Source: Panicum virgatum
Lineage: Eukaryota > Streptophyta > Magnoliopsida > Poales > Poaceae
Length of the DNA stretch: 64,000 bases
Direction: 5' to 3'
Assembly (NCBI RefSeq): GCF_016808335.1
Contig: NC_053142.1
Location: 41,769,674-41,833,673 of the forward strand
This document shows, piece by piece, positions 11,727-23,033 of this stretch. The position numbers were made by a program, and so were the translations under genes. The first letter of the stretch is position 1; each line of letters opens with the position of its first letter. The notes beneath the pieces were generated by a model. It did not search any database. It was not told the origin of the DNA and saw nothing but the letters and a program-made list of their open reading frames with translations.

Positions 11727-12833
11727 TGAGGAACGAGAGTACTCTATCCTGTTTCTGATGATTGAATTGTCAACCGTGCGGTGTGATCGTGCGCTTGGTC
11801 TTTGGATTGCAGGTACACGGGCGTCAAGTGTCGACGGGGAGCTGCCGTGGAGGTGCTGTGGCCGATGGACCGTGCGGTGGACGGCGGTGAAGGGCAGCCG
11901 GGACCGGAGCTCGGACCGGGCGGCAGCTGTGGCGTTCACTCCTGGATCGAGGGCGCAAGCGGCGACGGAAGGCGGGTTTCTTGGTTTGCGCCACAAAACC
12001 AAGGAGGCAGACGGCGGTCGAAGACGCCAAGTCGTGGAGGCACGGGCGTCGACGACATCTAGGGCCTCGCTGCGGGCAAGGAGGTGACGGGCGTCGGGCG
12101 GCGTCTAGGGCCGTCAGAAGGCCGAGGCGGGAACGGCGTCTAGGGCCACGGCGTGGAAGCGGGAATCTTCTCGCGCGTGAGGTTTTTGCGGTTTTCTCAA
12201 AACCGGCCACCTACCCGGGTTTCGCGAACCCTCCAAAACCGCGGACCTGATCTTCATCAAGATGGCGGCATCGCGCAGAAGACTTCGTTTCGAAGAAAGA
12301 ACCTCGGCCATCGGATGAGATCGTGTACAGGGGGTGCTGCAGGCCAACCAGTCTGACCGGTTCCTGGCACCAGTCGGATGAGATCTTTTGGGGATATGTT
12401 CACGGGGTAGGGGCGAAGCAATCCCCCAAGTTTCATCGATTTTCGTGGTCGTTTGGTTGAGATTCATCGTTTGAATCCAATTTTTCGGGAGTTTTCTGGG
12501 TGCCACCGGTCAGACCGGTAGGCAAGACCGGTCAGACCGGTCTGCTATTTTTTGAACAGACTCGATCGGTCAGACCGGTCCTGTGCACCGGTCAGACCGG
12601 TCCAGGCAGATCAGTTCTGCAGTTTTTCCGATTCGCTTCCAATTTGCTTCGTGGTTTCGCTCGCTCGTTCGAGGCCTTTTGTGTTGGTTTAGCTTTTCAA
12701 TAGCTACTCCAAACTTGGTCAGAACGCTTGAGGGCTTGGGCGATTTTGGGACATAGGCCGACGATTCGAATTTCGAAGAAATTTTGATCGGCTCCCATTC
12801 ACCCCCCCTCTGGTCGCCGGCTTCGGTCCCTCA
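11727..12833 (+). repeat. 5' LTR of Copia A, internally deleted
   Basis: 1107 bp against 1610 bp for the 3' LTR. About 480 bp present in the 3' LTR (roughly 22094-22575) is missing after GGTTCCTGGCACC near 12370, and a further 27 bp is missing near 12050. The large deletion removes the segment with the TATA-like TGTAAATACCCC, so this LTR probably cannot start a genomic transcript. A cluster of CCGGTCAGACCGGT motifs lies at about 12508-12605. Confidence 0.9.
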
Positions 12834-12835
12834 AT

Positions 12836-12848
12836 TGGTATCAGAGCC
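12836..12848 (+). other. Primer-binding site of Copia A
   Basis: TGGTATCAGAGCC begins two bases after the end of the 5' LTR. It is complementary to the 3' end of initiator methionine tRNA, the usual primer of plant Copia elements. Confidence 0.9.
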
Positions 12849-12897
12849 CGGTTGAGGTTTTCAGTACCTTAACCGGTTCGAAAACCACTCGGCGACC

Positions 12898-15453
12898 ATG
12901 GCGAGTCTTGGTAAGATCCCGGTGTTTTCCGGCGTGGATTATGCCTACTGAAAGGTTCGCATGAGAGCTTTCCTGCAGAGCATGGGAGCCGATGTCTGGG
13001 AAATTACCACGAACCAGCTTTACGAGGTGCTTGCTGTTCGGACCACACCTTTCCAGGTGACCCAGCACGAGGCTAACGCCAAGGCCGTCAATGCCTTGTT
13101 CGCTGGCGTTTCTCGTGCGGAGTTCTCACGCGTCCAGGGTTTTCAGGAAGCCCACAAAATTTGGACGTGCCTTGAGAACTACCACGAGGGTACACCTCAG
13201 GTGAAGGCCAGACTGTTCGAGACTCACCGGCGTGAGTACGAGAACTTCACACAGGAGCCGGGTGAGAGCATTGACCTGATGTTCAGTCGTTTTCAGTCGA
13301 TTGTGAACAAGGTCAATGCGAACAGATCTGCTGGTACCCTTGAGTACACAGAGCACGAGAAGGCTCTCAAGTTGCTCTACGCACTTGACCGCTCTGTGTG
13401 GGATCTCAAGGTGAACACGATCATTGAGTCTGCAGGCTATGAGACTCTGACCGTGAACGAGCTTTTCAGCAAGCTCAAGGCCACGGAGGTGGATAACCAG
13501 ACACGAGCCAAGCTCAATGGTGCCCCTCCTTCCAAGAACGTCGCTCTTGTGACTGGCCCAGGTGGATCGAGCTCTAACCCTAACCCTGCTCTTGGCTTTT
13601 CTCTTGCCTCTTTGCCTTCTGTATCAGATGAGCAGCTAGAGACGCTGGGTGACGATGACTTGTGCCTCCTCATCATCAAGTTCCAGCGCGTCTACCACAA
13701 CAGGCAGAGGAAGAAGAACCCCGGGTGCTACAACTGCGGCGATCTGAACCACTTCATCGCCGATTGCCCCAAGAAGTCCCGTGGTGGCTAGAACAACTCC
13801 TTCAACTACTACCGCCACCGCGACCGCGACGAGGGAGGCTCCAACAAGGAGCGTCGGCGCCACAAGCACCACAGTCGTGACCGGGGAGGACGCTTCGACA
13901 AGGAGTCGCTCAAGAAGTGCTTCCAGTACAAGGCCAAGAAGCGGGAGAAGGCCTTCCTGGCGCAGCTCAGCGACCTCGACAAGAGCTCCGACACCGACCG
14001 CTCTTCTTCACCGACCTCCGACGACGACGACAAGAAGAAGAAGAAGAGGGACAAGGAAGCCACCAGCTTCATCGGCCTTTGCCTGGTGGCCGGTCGGCGC
14101 AAGAGCTTCTGCACCATGGCGGGCGAAGCCGATGGTGCTCGTGCGTCTTCGGGTGGACATGCTACACCGACGCACTCCGACTCTTCTCCTGGATCCAAGA
14201 GCGATTCAGAGGTAAACTCCACGATCGACCTGCTTGATACAGAGGTTAGGGAGTTATACGCCGCTCTTGACAACCAGAAGAGGCTGCTTAAGGAAGCAGC
14301 TAGAGAGCGTAGAAAGCTTAGGGCTGAGCTGGCTTGTGCTAGGGAGAAAACTAGTGAGGATGAGTGCGTTGGCTGCATATCTCACATGAACGATCTTGTT
14401 GCTCTCCGTGCCAAGCATGATGAGAACGTCGCGAACTTAGATGTTGCTAAGATTTCGCTTGCTGACGTGTCTCACGAGCTAGCCAAGGCCAAGCATGAGC
14501 TTGAACTTGTCAATGACGCTCCCATTGTTAGTGATGTACTTGAATGCGATGAGTGTCCTATCTTCAAGTCTGATCTAGCTTCTTTGCAGTCCAAGTTTGC
14601 TACTGTTGTTTGTGAACTAGAGGAGCTTAGATCTAGGCCTGCTTTACTTGGCGCTTGTAAGCTTTGTCCTACGCTTAGGTCGGAGCTAGAGGAGAAGAAC
14701 GCTTTGATCAAGTCTTTTGGAAAGACTAAGGACGTAGAGTCTAGCCCACCTATTGACTGCTCTGTTTGCCCTGGTTTGATCTCTGATTTGGATAATCCTG
14801 CGGTAGAGAAAGCCAACCTGGAGAATGAGAATACCTATCTTAGGGCAATTCTTAGTTGGGTTTCTGCTAGTGAGCCGCAGTTGGGCATGATGATCAAGCA
14901 GTACAAGCATGGTGATGGGTTTGGGGTCGGTTACACATACACGAAGTCAGATTTTGACAGGTTGTATGGTAAGATTGGCAAGGCTGCTGGAGATACTGCT
15001 AGCACGAGCACGCAGCCTTCGCTTGTTGACCCCGCGGATGGTGTGCTTAAAGAACCAACGAAAGCACCTCCGCAGAAGCAGGTTTGTGTTCCAAATCCCA
15101 ATGCGCTGAGGAATCCCCTCGACACGCTCCCTGCTGCCACAGCCCAGGTCGCCCAGAAGAAGAGGGCTGCTCCTCCTCGTCCGCAGGCTAGGCCTCCACC
15201 TCCCAAGCGTGAGGTGAGGTACCACTGCGAGTTCTGTGACAGGGAAGGTCACCTGGAGGAGTTTTGCTTCAGGAGGAAGCGGGCTATGAGGCGAGAGCAG
15301 GAGAGACGGAACGCGGACATGTACTCTGCTCGGGTGCATGATCCTTCTCGGCGTGGTGGTAGGCAAGATGCTAGGGCGCGCCGTGTAGGTGGAGGTCAGG
15401 GAGACGGTGGTGGTTACCGTGCTCCAGCAGGTGGTCGCTTTGTTAGCATCTAG
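12898..15453 (+). pseudogene. Copia A gag (Copia-type gag, zinc knuckles), two internal stops
   Basis: The reading frame starting at ATG 12898 stays open to 15453 except for TGA at 12949-12951 and TAG at 13789-13791. The first third is the Copia gag (UBN2/DUF4219-like) capsid region. A CCHC zinc knuckle (CYNCGDLNHFIADCP) ends near 13775. A Lys/Asp/Ser-rich part and a long coiled-coil-like region (about 14230-14880, rich in Leu/Glu/Lys heptads) follow. A second zinc-finger-like CEFCDREGHLEEFC is near 15226-15270. The TGA replaces the Trp expected in the YW-K motif of gag start regions. Such a long gag with a C-terminal extension is seen in SIRE-type elements. In life it would form the virus-like particle; here it is broken. 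LTR B lies 12 bases after the final stop. Confidence 0.85.
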
Positions 15454-15465
15454 GCCCTCAAGGTA

Positions 15466-17124
15466 TGTTTTGGTGATTAATGACAACCATTATTGTGACT
15501 AATGAGTTTGTGCAGCTTAATAGATCATTATCGCTCATTTGGTCATATGTCAAAAGAGGACCCTCAATTTCGTTATCCAAAAAGGCGATCTCGGTATTCA
15601 ACTCAAATATATGTCAAGACTAAGGATCCTTCTAGTCCTAAGTGTCATAAGGCTGAGAATGACACTTAGGTTAGTACATGTTTTATAGTTTTGTAGTGAT
15701 CGCACTATTAAGAGGGGTTAAGGTCAAGTAACTTGAGCATGGACATGGTCATTTGAAAATGGATGCACACTATGGTCACTCAGGTTCCTAGAAGTTCAAA
15801 TAAGTGGTTTTCAACTTATTTCTCAAGAATATTTGGATTTCACTCAAGACTCAAATCAGAAAAGGCAAAATCAGAAAAAGTCTATACACCGGTTTAACCG
15901 ACGCTTCCACTTTTCTATACGTCGGTTAAACGCAGTCAGCAGAGTCTGGACAGGTTCTATACACCGGTTAAACCGATGTTGTTTGAATTAACGTCGGTGC
16001 ATTAGTCCAGAGTTGGTTTTTCCAGGGCATTTCAAGTGCAATACACCGGTTAAACCGACGCTGTTTGAAATGAGACGTCGGTGCATTTGACTAGTGAGAT
16101 GGTTTTTCCAGGGAATTCAGAAGTTGTACTCACCGGTTAAACCGACGATGGATTTGAGTTAACGTCGGTGCAGTTGTCTAGAGACTTGATTTTTTAGTTG
16201 ATCAATGGACAACTACACTCACCGGTTAAACCGATGATACGTCGGTTAATTTGCCCGAGTTGTAACGGCTAGTTTTCAGAATGGGCAGTTTACATTCATC
16301 GGTTAAACCGACGATGACTATTGGAGGTACGTCAGATTAACCGGCGCTACGCAGTTTTCTGGCAGCTTTTCTCCAACGGCTCTATTCGTGTGAGCTGCCT
16401 ATATATAACTCTCCAATGGGTCATTTTGCTCTCTCTTGAAACCAGGACATATTCATACACTCATACATTGTTGAGAGCCACCTTGAGCTTCATCTTCCAC
16501 ATATTTGTTCATTCAATCAATCAAGAAGCAAGACTAAGGACTTGAGTAGAGAGAAGCTTGTGTGCATCCGTTTTTGGTGATCGGTTCTTGCTCAAGTGAA
16601 GGCCCTAGCTTGTTACTCTTGGTGATTGGCAGCACCTAGGCGATCTTGGTGATTGAAGGTGTTTTCTTCCGGAGCTTGCCAACGATTGTGGGAGCCCGAA
16701 GAAGTTTGTACGTGGCTTGAGCTCCACCACGCCGGGATAGTGAACGGAGACTCTTAGTGAGCGCCCTCGTCTCGGTGACTTGGGAGGTGACAAGACTCTT
16801 AGTGAGTGTCACAACGTGGATTAGGGGTGTGTGCCAACACATCGACACCACGGGAAAAAATCCGGTTGTCTCTTGCCCACTCTTTACTTTCAAGCACTTA
16901 CTTTCATGCAATTATTCATGTGCTTGACCTTAGAGATCATAGCTTAGCTCTACCTTGCTTAGTTTCATATCTAGTTGTATCTTTGAAAGCTTGTGTAGTT
17001 TGCTTAGCTAGCCGGTTGGTGAATTGAGCCTTACTAGTATTGCATAGTTTAAGGTTGCTTTACCTTGTTTTAGAAATTTGAAAAAGGCCCAATTCACCCC
17101 CCTCTTGGTCCATCGATCCTTACA
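15466..17124 (+). repeat. 5' LTR of nested Copia element B
   Basis: Starts TGTTTTGGTGATTAATGAC and ends TCCTTACA, immediately before a second primer-binding site. It is 1659 bp. About six diverged units of 75-90 bp at 15888-16360 each carry CACCGGTTAAACCGACG and usually ACGTCGGTGCA, forming imperfect inverted repeats. A TATA-like CTATATATAACTC near 16400 suggests the promoter. No second copy of this LTR occurs in the window, so element B has lost its 3' end. Confidence 0.85.
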
Positions 17125-17126
17125 AT

Positions 17127-17139
17127 TGGTATCAGAGCC
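17127..17139 (+). other. Primer-binding site of Copia B
   Basis: TGGTATCAGAGCC, two bases after LTR B ends; the same tRNA-Met type primer as Copia A. Confidence 0.9.
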
Positions 17140-17180
17140 TCGTTGCTCATTTGGATCATTAGGCTTCACCGCCTAGAGCT

Positions 17181-18200
17181 ATGGCCAAGATGGGTGGTTC
17201 GCCGCCTCACTTCGAGGGCAAGAACTTTGCCTATTGGAAAGTTCGCATGGCCGCATACCTTGATGCGATTGCCCCCGAAGTGTGGTTGGCAACAAAGACC
17301 GGGTTCACCAGAACTCCCACCACAGAACAATTAAAATGGAATGCCAAGGCTAGAAATGTAATTTTCGGAGCCATTAGTGAGGAAGTCTTTGCTAGAGTAA
17401 ATGGCATGGACTTAGTAAGTGATATATGGAAAGAGCTAATTGAAATTCATGAAGGCTCTACAAAAGTTCGTGAACAAAAATATCCCTTGTTTAGATCTAA
17501 GTATGATTCATTTAAGATGCTAGCTCATGAAAATTGCAATTATATGTATTCTCGCTTGAATGTCATTGTCAAGTACATTAATGCTCTTGAAATTTCTAAA
17601 ATTGACAGTGGCTCCATCAACCGCAAGATTCTCATGCTCCTTCCGAAGCCCTAGTATAACATCATCAATGCTATGCTTCAAAAGGAGAATCTTGATACGA
17701 TGGAACTGGGAGAGCTTGTGGGCGAAATTCGCGCTCATGAAATGGGTATCCTTGGTATGTCCGAAGAGCCAACTACAAGCAAGTCAATTGCTCTCAAAAC
17801 CAAGGCAAACAAGCCCCACAAGCTCAAGATGGTTAAGCAAGAATCAAGCTCAAGCAATGAAGAAGAAGATCATCATGAAAGCTCATCCGATGGAGAAGAT
17901 GATGGAGAACTTACTCTCATGATGAGAAAGTTCACACGCTTGAATGACAAGATCAACAAGAAGGGTTTCAACTTTGACCCTAAAAAAAGAATGTTCCGGC
18001 CATGGGGAGATGTCAAGAACAAAAATTGCTACAATTGTGGAGAAAAAAGTCACATTGCTCCAAATTGCCCCAAGCCGGACAAGAGAAAGAAGGACAACAA
18101 GAGCAAGCATCGCCATGATTCAAGCGATGATGACGAAGATGAGAAGAAGGACAAAAACAAGAAATTTGGGAAGAAGAAGAGCCATGAGGCTACCACGCGT
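17181..18200 (+). pseudogene. Copia B gag, one internal stop, fused to foreign pol
   Basis: The frame starting at ATG 17181 has the Copia gag N-terminus (FEGKNFAYWKVRMAAYLDAI), then a TAG at 17652-17654 after LLPKP, then continues in the same frame through LDTMELGELVGEIRAHE to a CCHC knuckle (CYNCGEKSHIAPNCP, about 18028-18072) and a Lys/Asp-rich tail. The gag is unlike that of element A in sequence and base composition (more A/T). The end is not natural: near 18190-18240 the composition switches to GC-rich and the pol-linker of the downstream fragment begins. The TAG is most simply a CAG or AAG codon changed by one base. Confidence 0.8.
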
Positions 18201-18234
18201 GCTGTGGACCCAGCTATCTCTGCCACGAGCTCGG

Positions 18235-20018
18235 ACGATGACGACGGCCCCGACCCGACTACGTCTACTTCCCGGGGGCTGATCGAGGAGGTGACTTAGG
18301 CTTCACCAACTGCACCTGAGGAGACACCAGCTTTGGTTGAGGAGGAGACGACTTCGACACAGATAGCACCGCGACACATTCAGCGTCGCCATCCACCTCA
18401 ACAGATGCTAGGTGATCTCAATGAGCGAGTCACCAGGTCCAAGGTAACAAGTATCGCTGGCTTTGCTCATTCAGCGTTTGTTGCCTCTTTTGAGCCCAAA
18501 GATATTGGACACACTCTTTCTGATTCTAATTGGGTCAATGCCATGCATGAGGAATTTGAAAATTTTGAAAGAAACCAAGTTTGGGTTTTAGTCGAGCCTC
18601 CACCTGCTTGTAATCCCATCGGAACAAAGTGGGTTTTCAAAAACAAGCAGGGTGAGGATGGGTTGGTTGTTCGGAACAAGGCTCGTCTTGTTGCCCAGGG
18701 GTTTTGCCAAAAGGAGGGTATTGATTTTGAGGAGACTTTTGCCCCTGTTGCTCGTTTGGAAGCTATTCGAATCTTTCTTGCATTTGCTGCTTCCAAGGGT
18801 TTTAAAGTTTTCCAAGTGGATGTTAAATCTGCCTTCTTGAATGGTTTTATCGAAGAAGAGGTTTATGTGAAGCAACCCCCTGGTTTCGAAAATCCCAAGT
18901 TTCCAAACCGTATTTATAAACTTCAGAAAGCTCTTTACGGTTTGAAATATGCACCTAGAGCTTGGTATGATAGATTGAAAACTATTTTGCGGGCTCAGGG
19001 CTTTAAAATGGGATGTGTGGATAAAACGTTGTTCCTCATGCGGTCTGGCAATGATTTTCTATTAGTTCAGACATACGTGGATGATATTATCTTTGGTGGC
19101 TCTTCTCACGCTCTTGTCTCCAAGTTTTCTGAGCAGATGTCCATGGAGTTCGAGATGAGCATGATGGGTGAGTTGCAGTTCTTCCTCGGGCTGCAGATCA
19201 AGCAAACTCCTCATGGCACTTTTGTCCATCAAGCCAAGTACACTAGAGACTTGCTGCGGAAGTTCGACATGAGTGACTTGTCTCCTCAGCCGACTCCGAT
19301 CAGCACATCTACGGCGCTTGATGAGGACTTGGACGGCGAGGCGGTGGATCAGAAGGAATACAAGAGCATGATCGGCTCTCTCCTGTACTTGACGGCGACG
19401 CGACCGGACATCCAGTTTGGCGTCTGCCTCTGCGCGCGGTATCAGGCTTCGCCGCGCACCTCCCACAGGCAGGTGGTGAAACGAATCTTCAGGTATCTGA
19501 AATTCACCCCTGAATTTGGTCTTTGGTATTCTGCGGATTCTTCTCTGGTTTTGGTGGGCTTTTCTGATGCCGATTTCGGTGGGTGTCGGTTGGATCGCAA
19601 GTTGACATCCGGCACTTGTCAATTTCTCGGTACATCTTTGGTGTCTTGGTCCTCTCGCAAGCAGGCTAACGTAGTGCTTTCTTCCACAGAAGCTGAATAT
19701 GTTGCCGCTGCTAGCTGCTGCTCCTAGATACTTTGGATGAAACAAACCTTGCAGGATTTTGGCTTGAGTTTCGGTAGGGTTCCCATCTTTGTAGACAACA
19801 TGTCAGCCATTAGCATTGCAAAGAACCCTGTCCTACACTCCTGAACCAAGCACATAGACATCCGATTCCATTTCCTGCGAGACCACCATGAGAGAGGACA
19901 CATAGACCTGATCCATGTCCCTTCAGAGAGGCAAACTGCAGATATCCTAACCAAACCGCTAGAGCAGGACACATTTGCTCGCTTGCGAGGGGAGCTTGGG
20001 GTTTGTTACCCCTTTTAA
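18235..20018 (+). pseudogene. Copia reverse transcriptase-RNase H fragment, three stops
   Basis: Covers the INT-RT linker, the Copia RT (RVT_2) and RNase H. The RT starts near 18520 ([18 protein letters not shown]) and has the catalytic YVDD at 19074-19085. RNase H has [10 protein letters not shown] near 19683 and ends LTKPLEQDTFARL... at the TAA at 20016-20018. In-frame stops are TAG 18297-18299, TAG 19725-19727 and TGA 19842-19844; the last two fall where the family normally has Gln and Arg, so CAG to TAG and CGA to TGA are the simple explanations. Protease and integrase are missing upstream. Because element A's own 3' region and LTR follow without a break, I assign this fragment to element A (inference). 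Confidence 0.85.
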
Positions 20019-21418
20019 TTGTTGACTTTTCTTTGGTTAGCTTTGTAGATTTTATTTGCTTCTCTTTGTTTTCTAGGTTTGGTAGTTGCATTGTGCATAT
20101 ACATTGTACATGTCTGCATTTTGCTTTATCTCACTTGCACTAGCATTCTTGTATACATTGCTATGATCTTCTAGTGCCTGCTAGTGTGAGTTGATAAATT
20201 TGATCATGTATAGCTTGCTCCATTGTGTATATGACATCATCTGAGTTAAGCTATTTTGATTTGAAAATCTGAAAACATGATCACCCTGTTTTGGCTACTA
20301 GCATGTTAGGGCGTGTTGATATGCTTTGCTATCTTATTCATGCTAGTATAGCCTTTCGTTCAGCAATTCATACTTGAAATAATGTAAATCTGATAAAATT
20401 GCTTGAACTGTTCTGGAAATGGATTGAAAAGATCCAGGTGGGATTGCTTGTCGCACTGATCGAGCTTTCGGGATGGCTCACTTTGCACTTGTGAGAACCC
20501 GGGCAAGGCTGTGCATGACTGAAACGAGTGCTTTAAGCTTCTGATTGTCTTTTGACATAGGCTTGGCCTCGTTGTTAAGTGAACCATGACAAGCTTTCAA
20601 CCCCTGGCATTAAGATTTGCTTGATATCAATTTAATTGAAAAATGAAAGTTGGCAACTTGTTTTGGCTGCTTTGGCTCACTTGTATGAGTTTGATTAGCA
20701 CTGCTTTCTATTTCCTACTTGTTAGTGCTAGATCATGGGTGATGCTTTTATTTCTCCGAAACTGAACTTGCCTAGCTCTAGATTGATTTGATACACCTTG
20801 TTGAGCTAGATGCAGGTCTTGTTTATGGATGCACACGTGCTTGTGACTAGATGTTGCTCATATCCTTGTATCCCTGAATGCTTTCACTTACATCTCCTGC
20901 ATTGCATCCATGGCATAGCATCTGTTCAGGGGGAGTCTCAGCTTCAGGGGGAGCTTTAGGTCTTTTTAGGCTTGATGTGTGCATGTGACAACAAGGGGCA
21001 GAATTTTGGGAGAAGTGATCGAACAAGGGGGAGACTTGTTTGATTTTTGAAAAATGTGTTGTGCACAGGGCTTTGAGAGTGCATTATTTTGGGAGAGTTG
21101 CACTTGTGAGAGGGAAAAACTTTTCTTGGGGAGTTTCTGCTTTGGTTTTGGCTCCTGGTTTCCTCGTTTTTCCTCTGCTTCTTGCATGACTGCGTCGAGC
21201 GTTACCTTTGTCTTTGAGGAGTCATGTTTTGGTTTTTGATCGATTGCGTCGAGCCATTGCCCTTGTCTTAAGGGATCGATTTCTGCTTGAGTAAGTGACT
21301 GTTTCTGCTTTTCTGAGCTTTGTGTCACTTGCTTGAGTTCTTCACTTTCTTGCTTCTCTTTTTATCACTTCTCTGCTTTCAGGTGGTGTGTTGACAATGC
21401 ACTCATCAAGGGGGAGAT
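20019..21418 (+). other. Copia A 3' region with polypurine tracts
   Basis: About 1.4 kb between the end of pol and the 3' LTR, with no intact ORF. AGGGGGAG-type purine tracts occur near 20928, 20947, 21026 and at 21408-21418 (CAAGGGGGAGAT). The last abuts the 3' LTR and is the functional polypurine tract. I see no envelope-like protein. Confidence 0.75.
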
Positions 21419-23028
21419 TGAGGAACGAGAGTACTCTTTCCTGCTTGTGATGAGTGAATTGTCAACCGTGCGGTGTGGTCGTGTGCTTGGTCTTTGGATT
21501 GCAGGTACACGGGCGTCGAGTGTCGACGGGGAGCTGCCGTGGAGGTGTTGTGGCCGATGGACCGTGCGGTGGACGGCGGTGAAGGGCAGCCGGGACCGGA
21601 GCTCGGACCGGGCGGCAGCTGTGGCGTCCACTCCTGGATCGAGGGCGCAAGTGGCGACGGAAGGCGGGTTTCTTGGTTTGCGCCACAAAACCAAGGAGGC
21701 AGACGGCGGTCGAAGACGCCAAGTCGTGGAGGTACGGGCGTCGGTCTCGGGACTGACGGAGGCGACGGGCGTCGACGGCGTCTAGGGCCTCGCTGCGGGC
21801 GAGGAGGTGACGGGCATCGGGCGGCGTCTAGGGCCGTCAGAAGGCCGAGGCGGGAACGGCGTCTAGGGCCACGGCGTGGAGTCGGGAATCTTCCCGCGCG
21901 TGAGGTTTTGGCGGTTTTCTCAAAACCGGCCACCTACCCGGGTTTCGCGGACCCTCCAAAACCGCGGACCTGATCTTCATCAAGATGGCGGCATCGCGGA
22001 GAAGACTTCGTTTCGAAGAAAGAACCTCGGTCGTCGGATGAGATCGTGTACAGGGGGTGCTGCAGGCCAACCAGTCTGACCGGTTCCTGGCACCGGTCTG
22101 ACCGGTCTAACCAACCGGTCTGACCGGTCCCGCGGGTGTAAATACCCCTTCACTTGTGTTAGGTTAATTGCGGCTTTTGTAATCTGTTCGTGGACTCTTC
22201 TGTTCTCCAGGCCGCCGCCCCTGTGTTCCTCTCCCTCCGTTCCTCTCTTTAGAGTAGGATTTGTCCATGGATTTGTGAGACTTTGTATTGGATTTGATTG
22301 GGAAAGGAGGCCCCATCCTCCTTGAGCCCTCTGGGCTTTTGAATCAATCCAATTCTGTCCATCTTGTGCTTTTTGTGATGGATTTTTGTTTCGATTTTGA
22401 TGCACTTGATTGCAATGTTTCGTAGAGCTCTTTGGAGTGATTCTCGTGCTTCCAACTTCGTGCCAAACTCTCTGGAATCACGAGCTCATCAGAATTGAAG
22501 TTCTTGAGTGTTTGAGAAAACCCCAATCCCTTTTGATCTCCCCCATAATTCTTAAGATTCGTTGATCTTTAGGACGAGATCTTTTGGGGATATGTTCACG
22601 GGGTAGGGGCGAAGCAATCCCCCAAGTTTCATCGATTTTCGTGGTCGTTTGGTTGAGATTCATCGTTTGAATCCAAGTTTTCGGGAGTTTTCTGGGTGCC
22701 ACCGGTCAGACCGGTAGGCAAGACCGGTCAGACCGGTCTGCTATTTTTTGAACAGACTCGATCGGTCAGACCGGTCCTGTGCACCGGTCAGACCGGTCCA
22801 GGCAGATCAGTTCTGCAGTTTTTCCGATTCGCTTCCGATTTCCTTCGTGGTTTCGCTCGTACGTTCGAGGCCTTTTGTGTTGGTTTAGCTTTTCAATAGC
22901 TACTCCAAACTTGGTCAGAACGCTTGAAGGCTTAGGCGATTTTGGGACATAGGCCGACGATTCGAATTTCGAAGAAATTTTGATCGGCTCCCATTCACCC
23001 CCCTCTGATCGCCGGCTTCGATCCATCA
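21419..23028 (+). repeat. 3' LTR of Copia A, full-length
   Basis: 1610 bp, TGAGGAACG...ATCCATCA. Contains clusters of the palindromic word ACCGGT in CCGGTCTGACCGGT motifs at about 22075-22130 and CCGGTCAGACCGGT at 22700-22800. A TATA-like TGTAAATACCCC lies near 22136, followed by a probable transcribed leader. The last bases align with the end of the 5' LTR, and TCTTT follows. Confidence 0.9.
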
Positions 23029-23033
23029 TCTTT

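Larger units (their letters stand above)
11727..23028 (+). mobile_element. Copia LTR retrotransposon A, carrying a nested Copia B fragment
   Basis: Complete LTR-to-LTR element of 11,302 bp. Both LTRs begin TGAGGAACGAGAGTACTC, and the element is flanked by the perfect 5-bp target duplication TCTTT (11722-11726 and 23029-23033). Its internal order is PBS, gag, then LTR B, PBS B and gag B of a second Copia element, then reverse transcriptase/RNase H, a 1.4-kb 3' region, polypurine tract and 3' LTR. Protease and integrase are absent. Gag with a long C-terminal extension, a tRNA-Met type PBS and several AGGGGGAG tracts before the 3' LTR suggest the SIRE/Maximus lineage (inference). All coding parts contain stops, so it is dead. 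Confidence 0.9.

Noticed and set aside
12500..12605. Regularly spaced CCGGTCAGACCGGT repeats suggestive of a CRISPR-like array
   Set aside because: The spacing is irregular and short, the repeats lie inside a Copia LTR, the same set recurs in the other LTR, and the genome is a plant.
20019..21418. Possible envelope-like gene between pol and the 3' LTR of Copia A
   Set aside because: SIRE-type elements can carry one, but here only short ORFs are present and no transmembrane-rich frame is evident.
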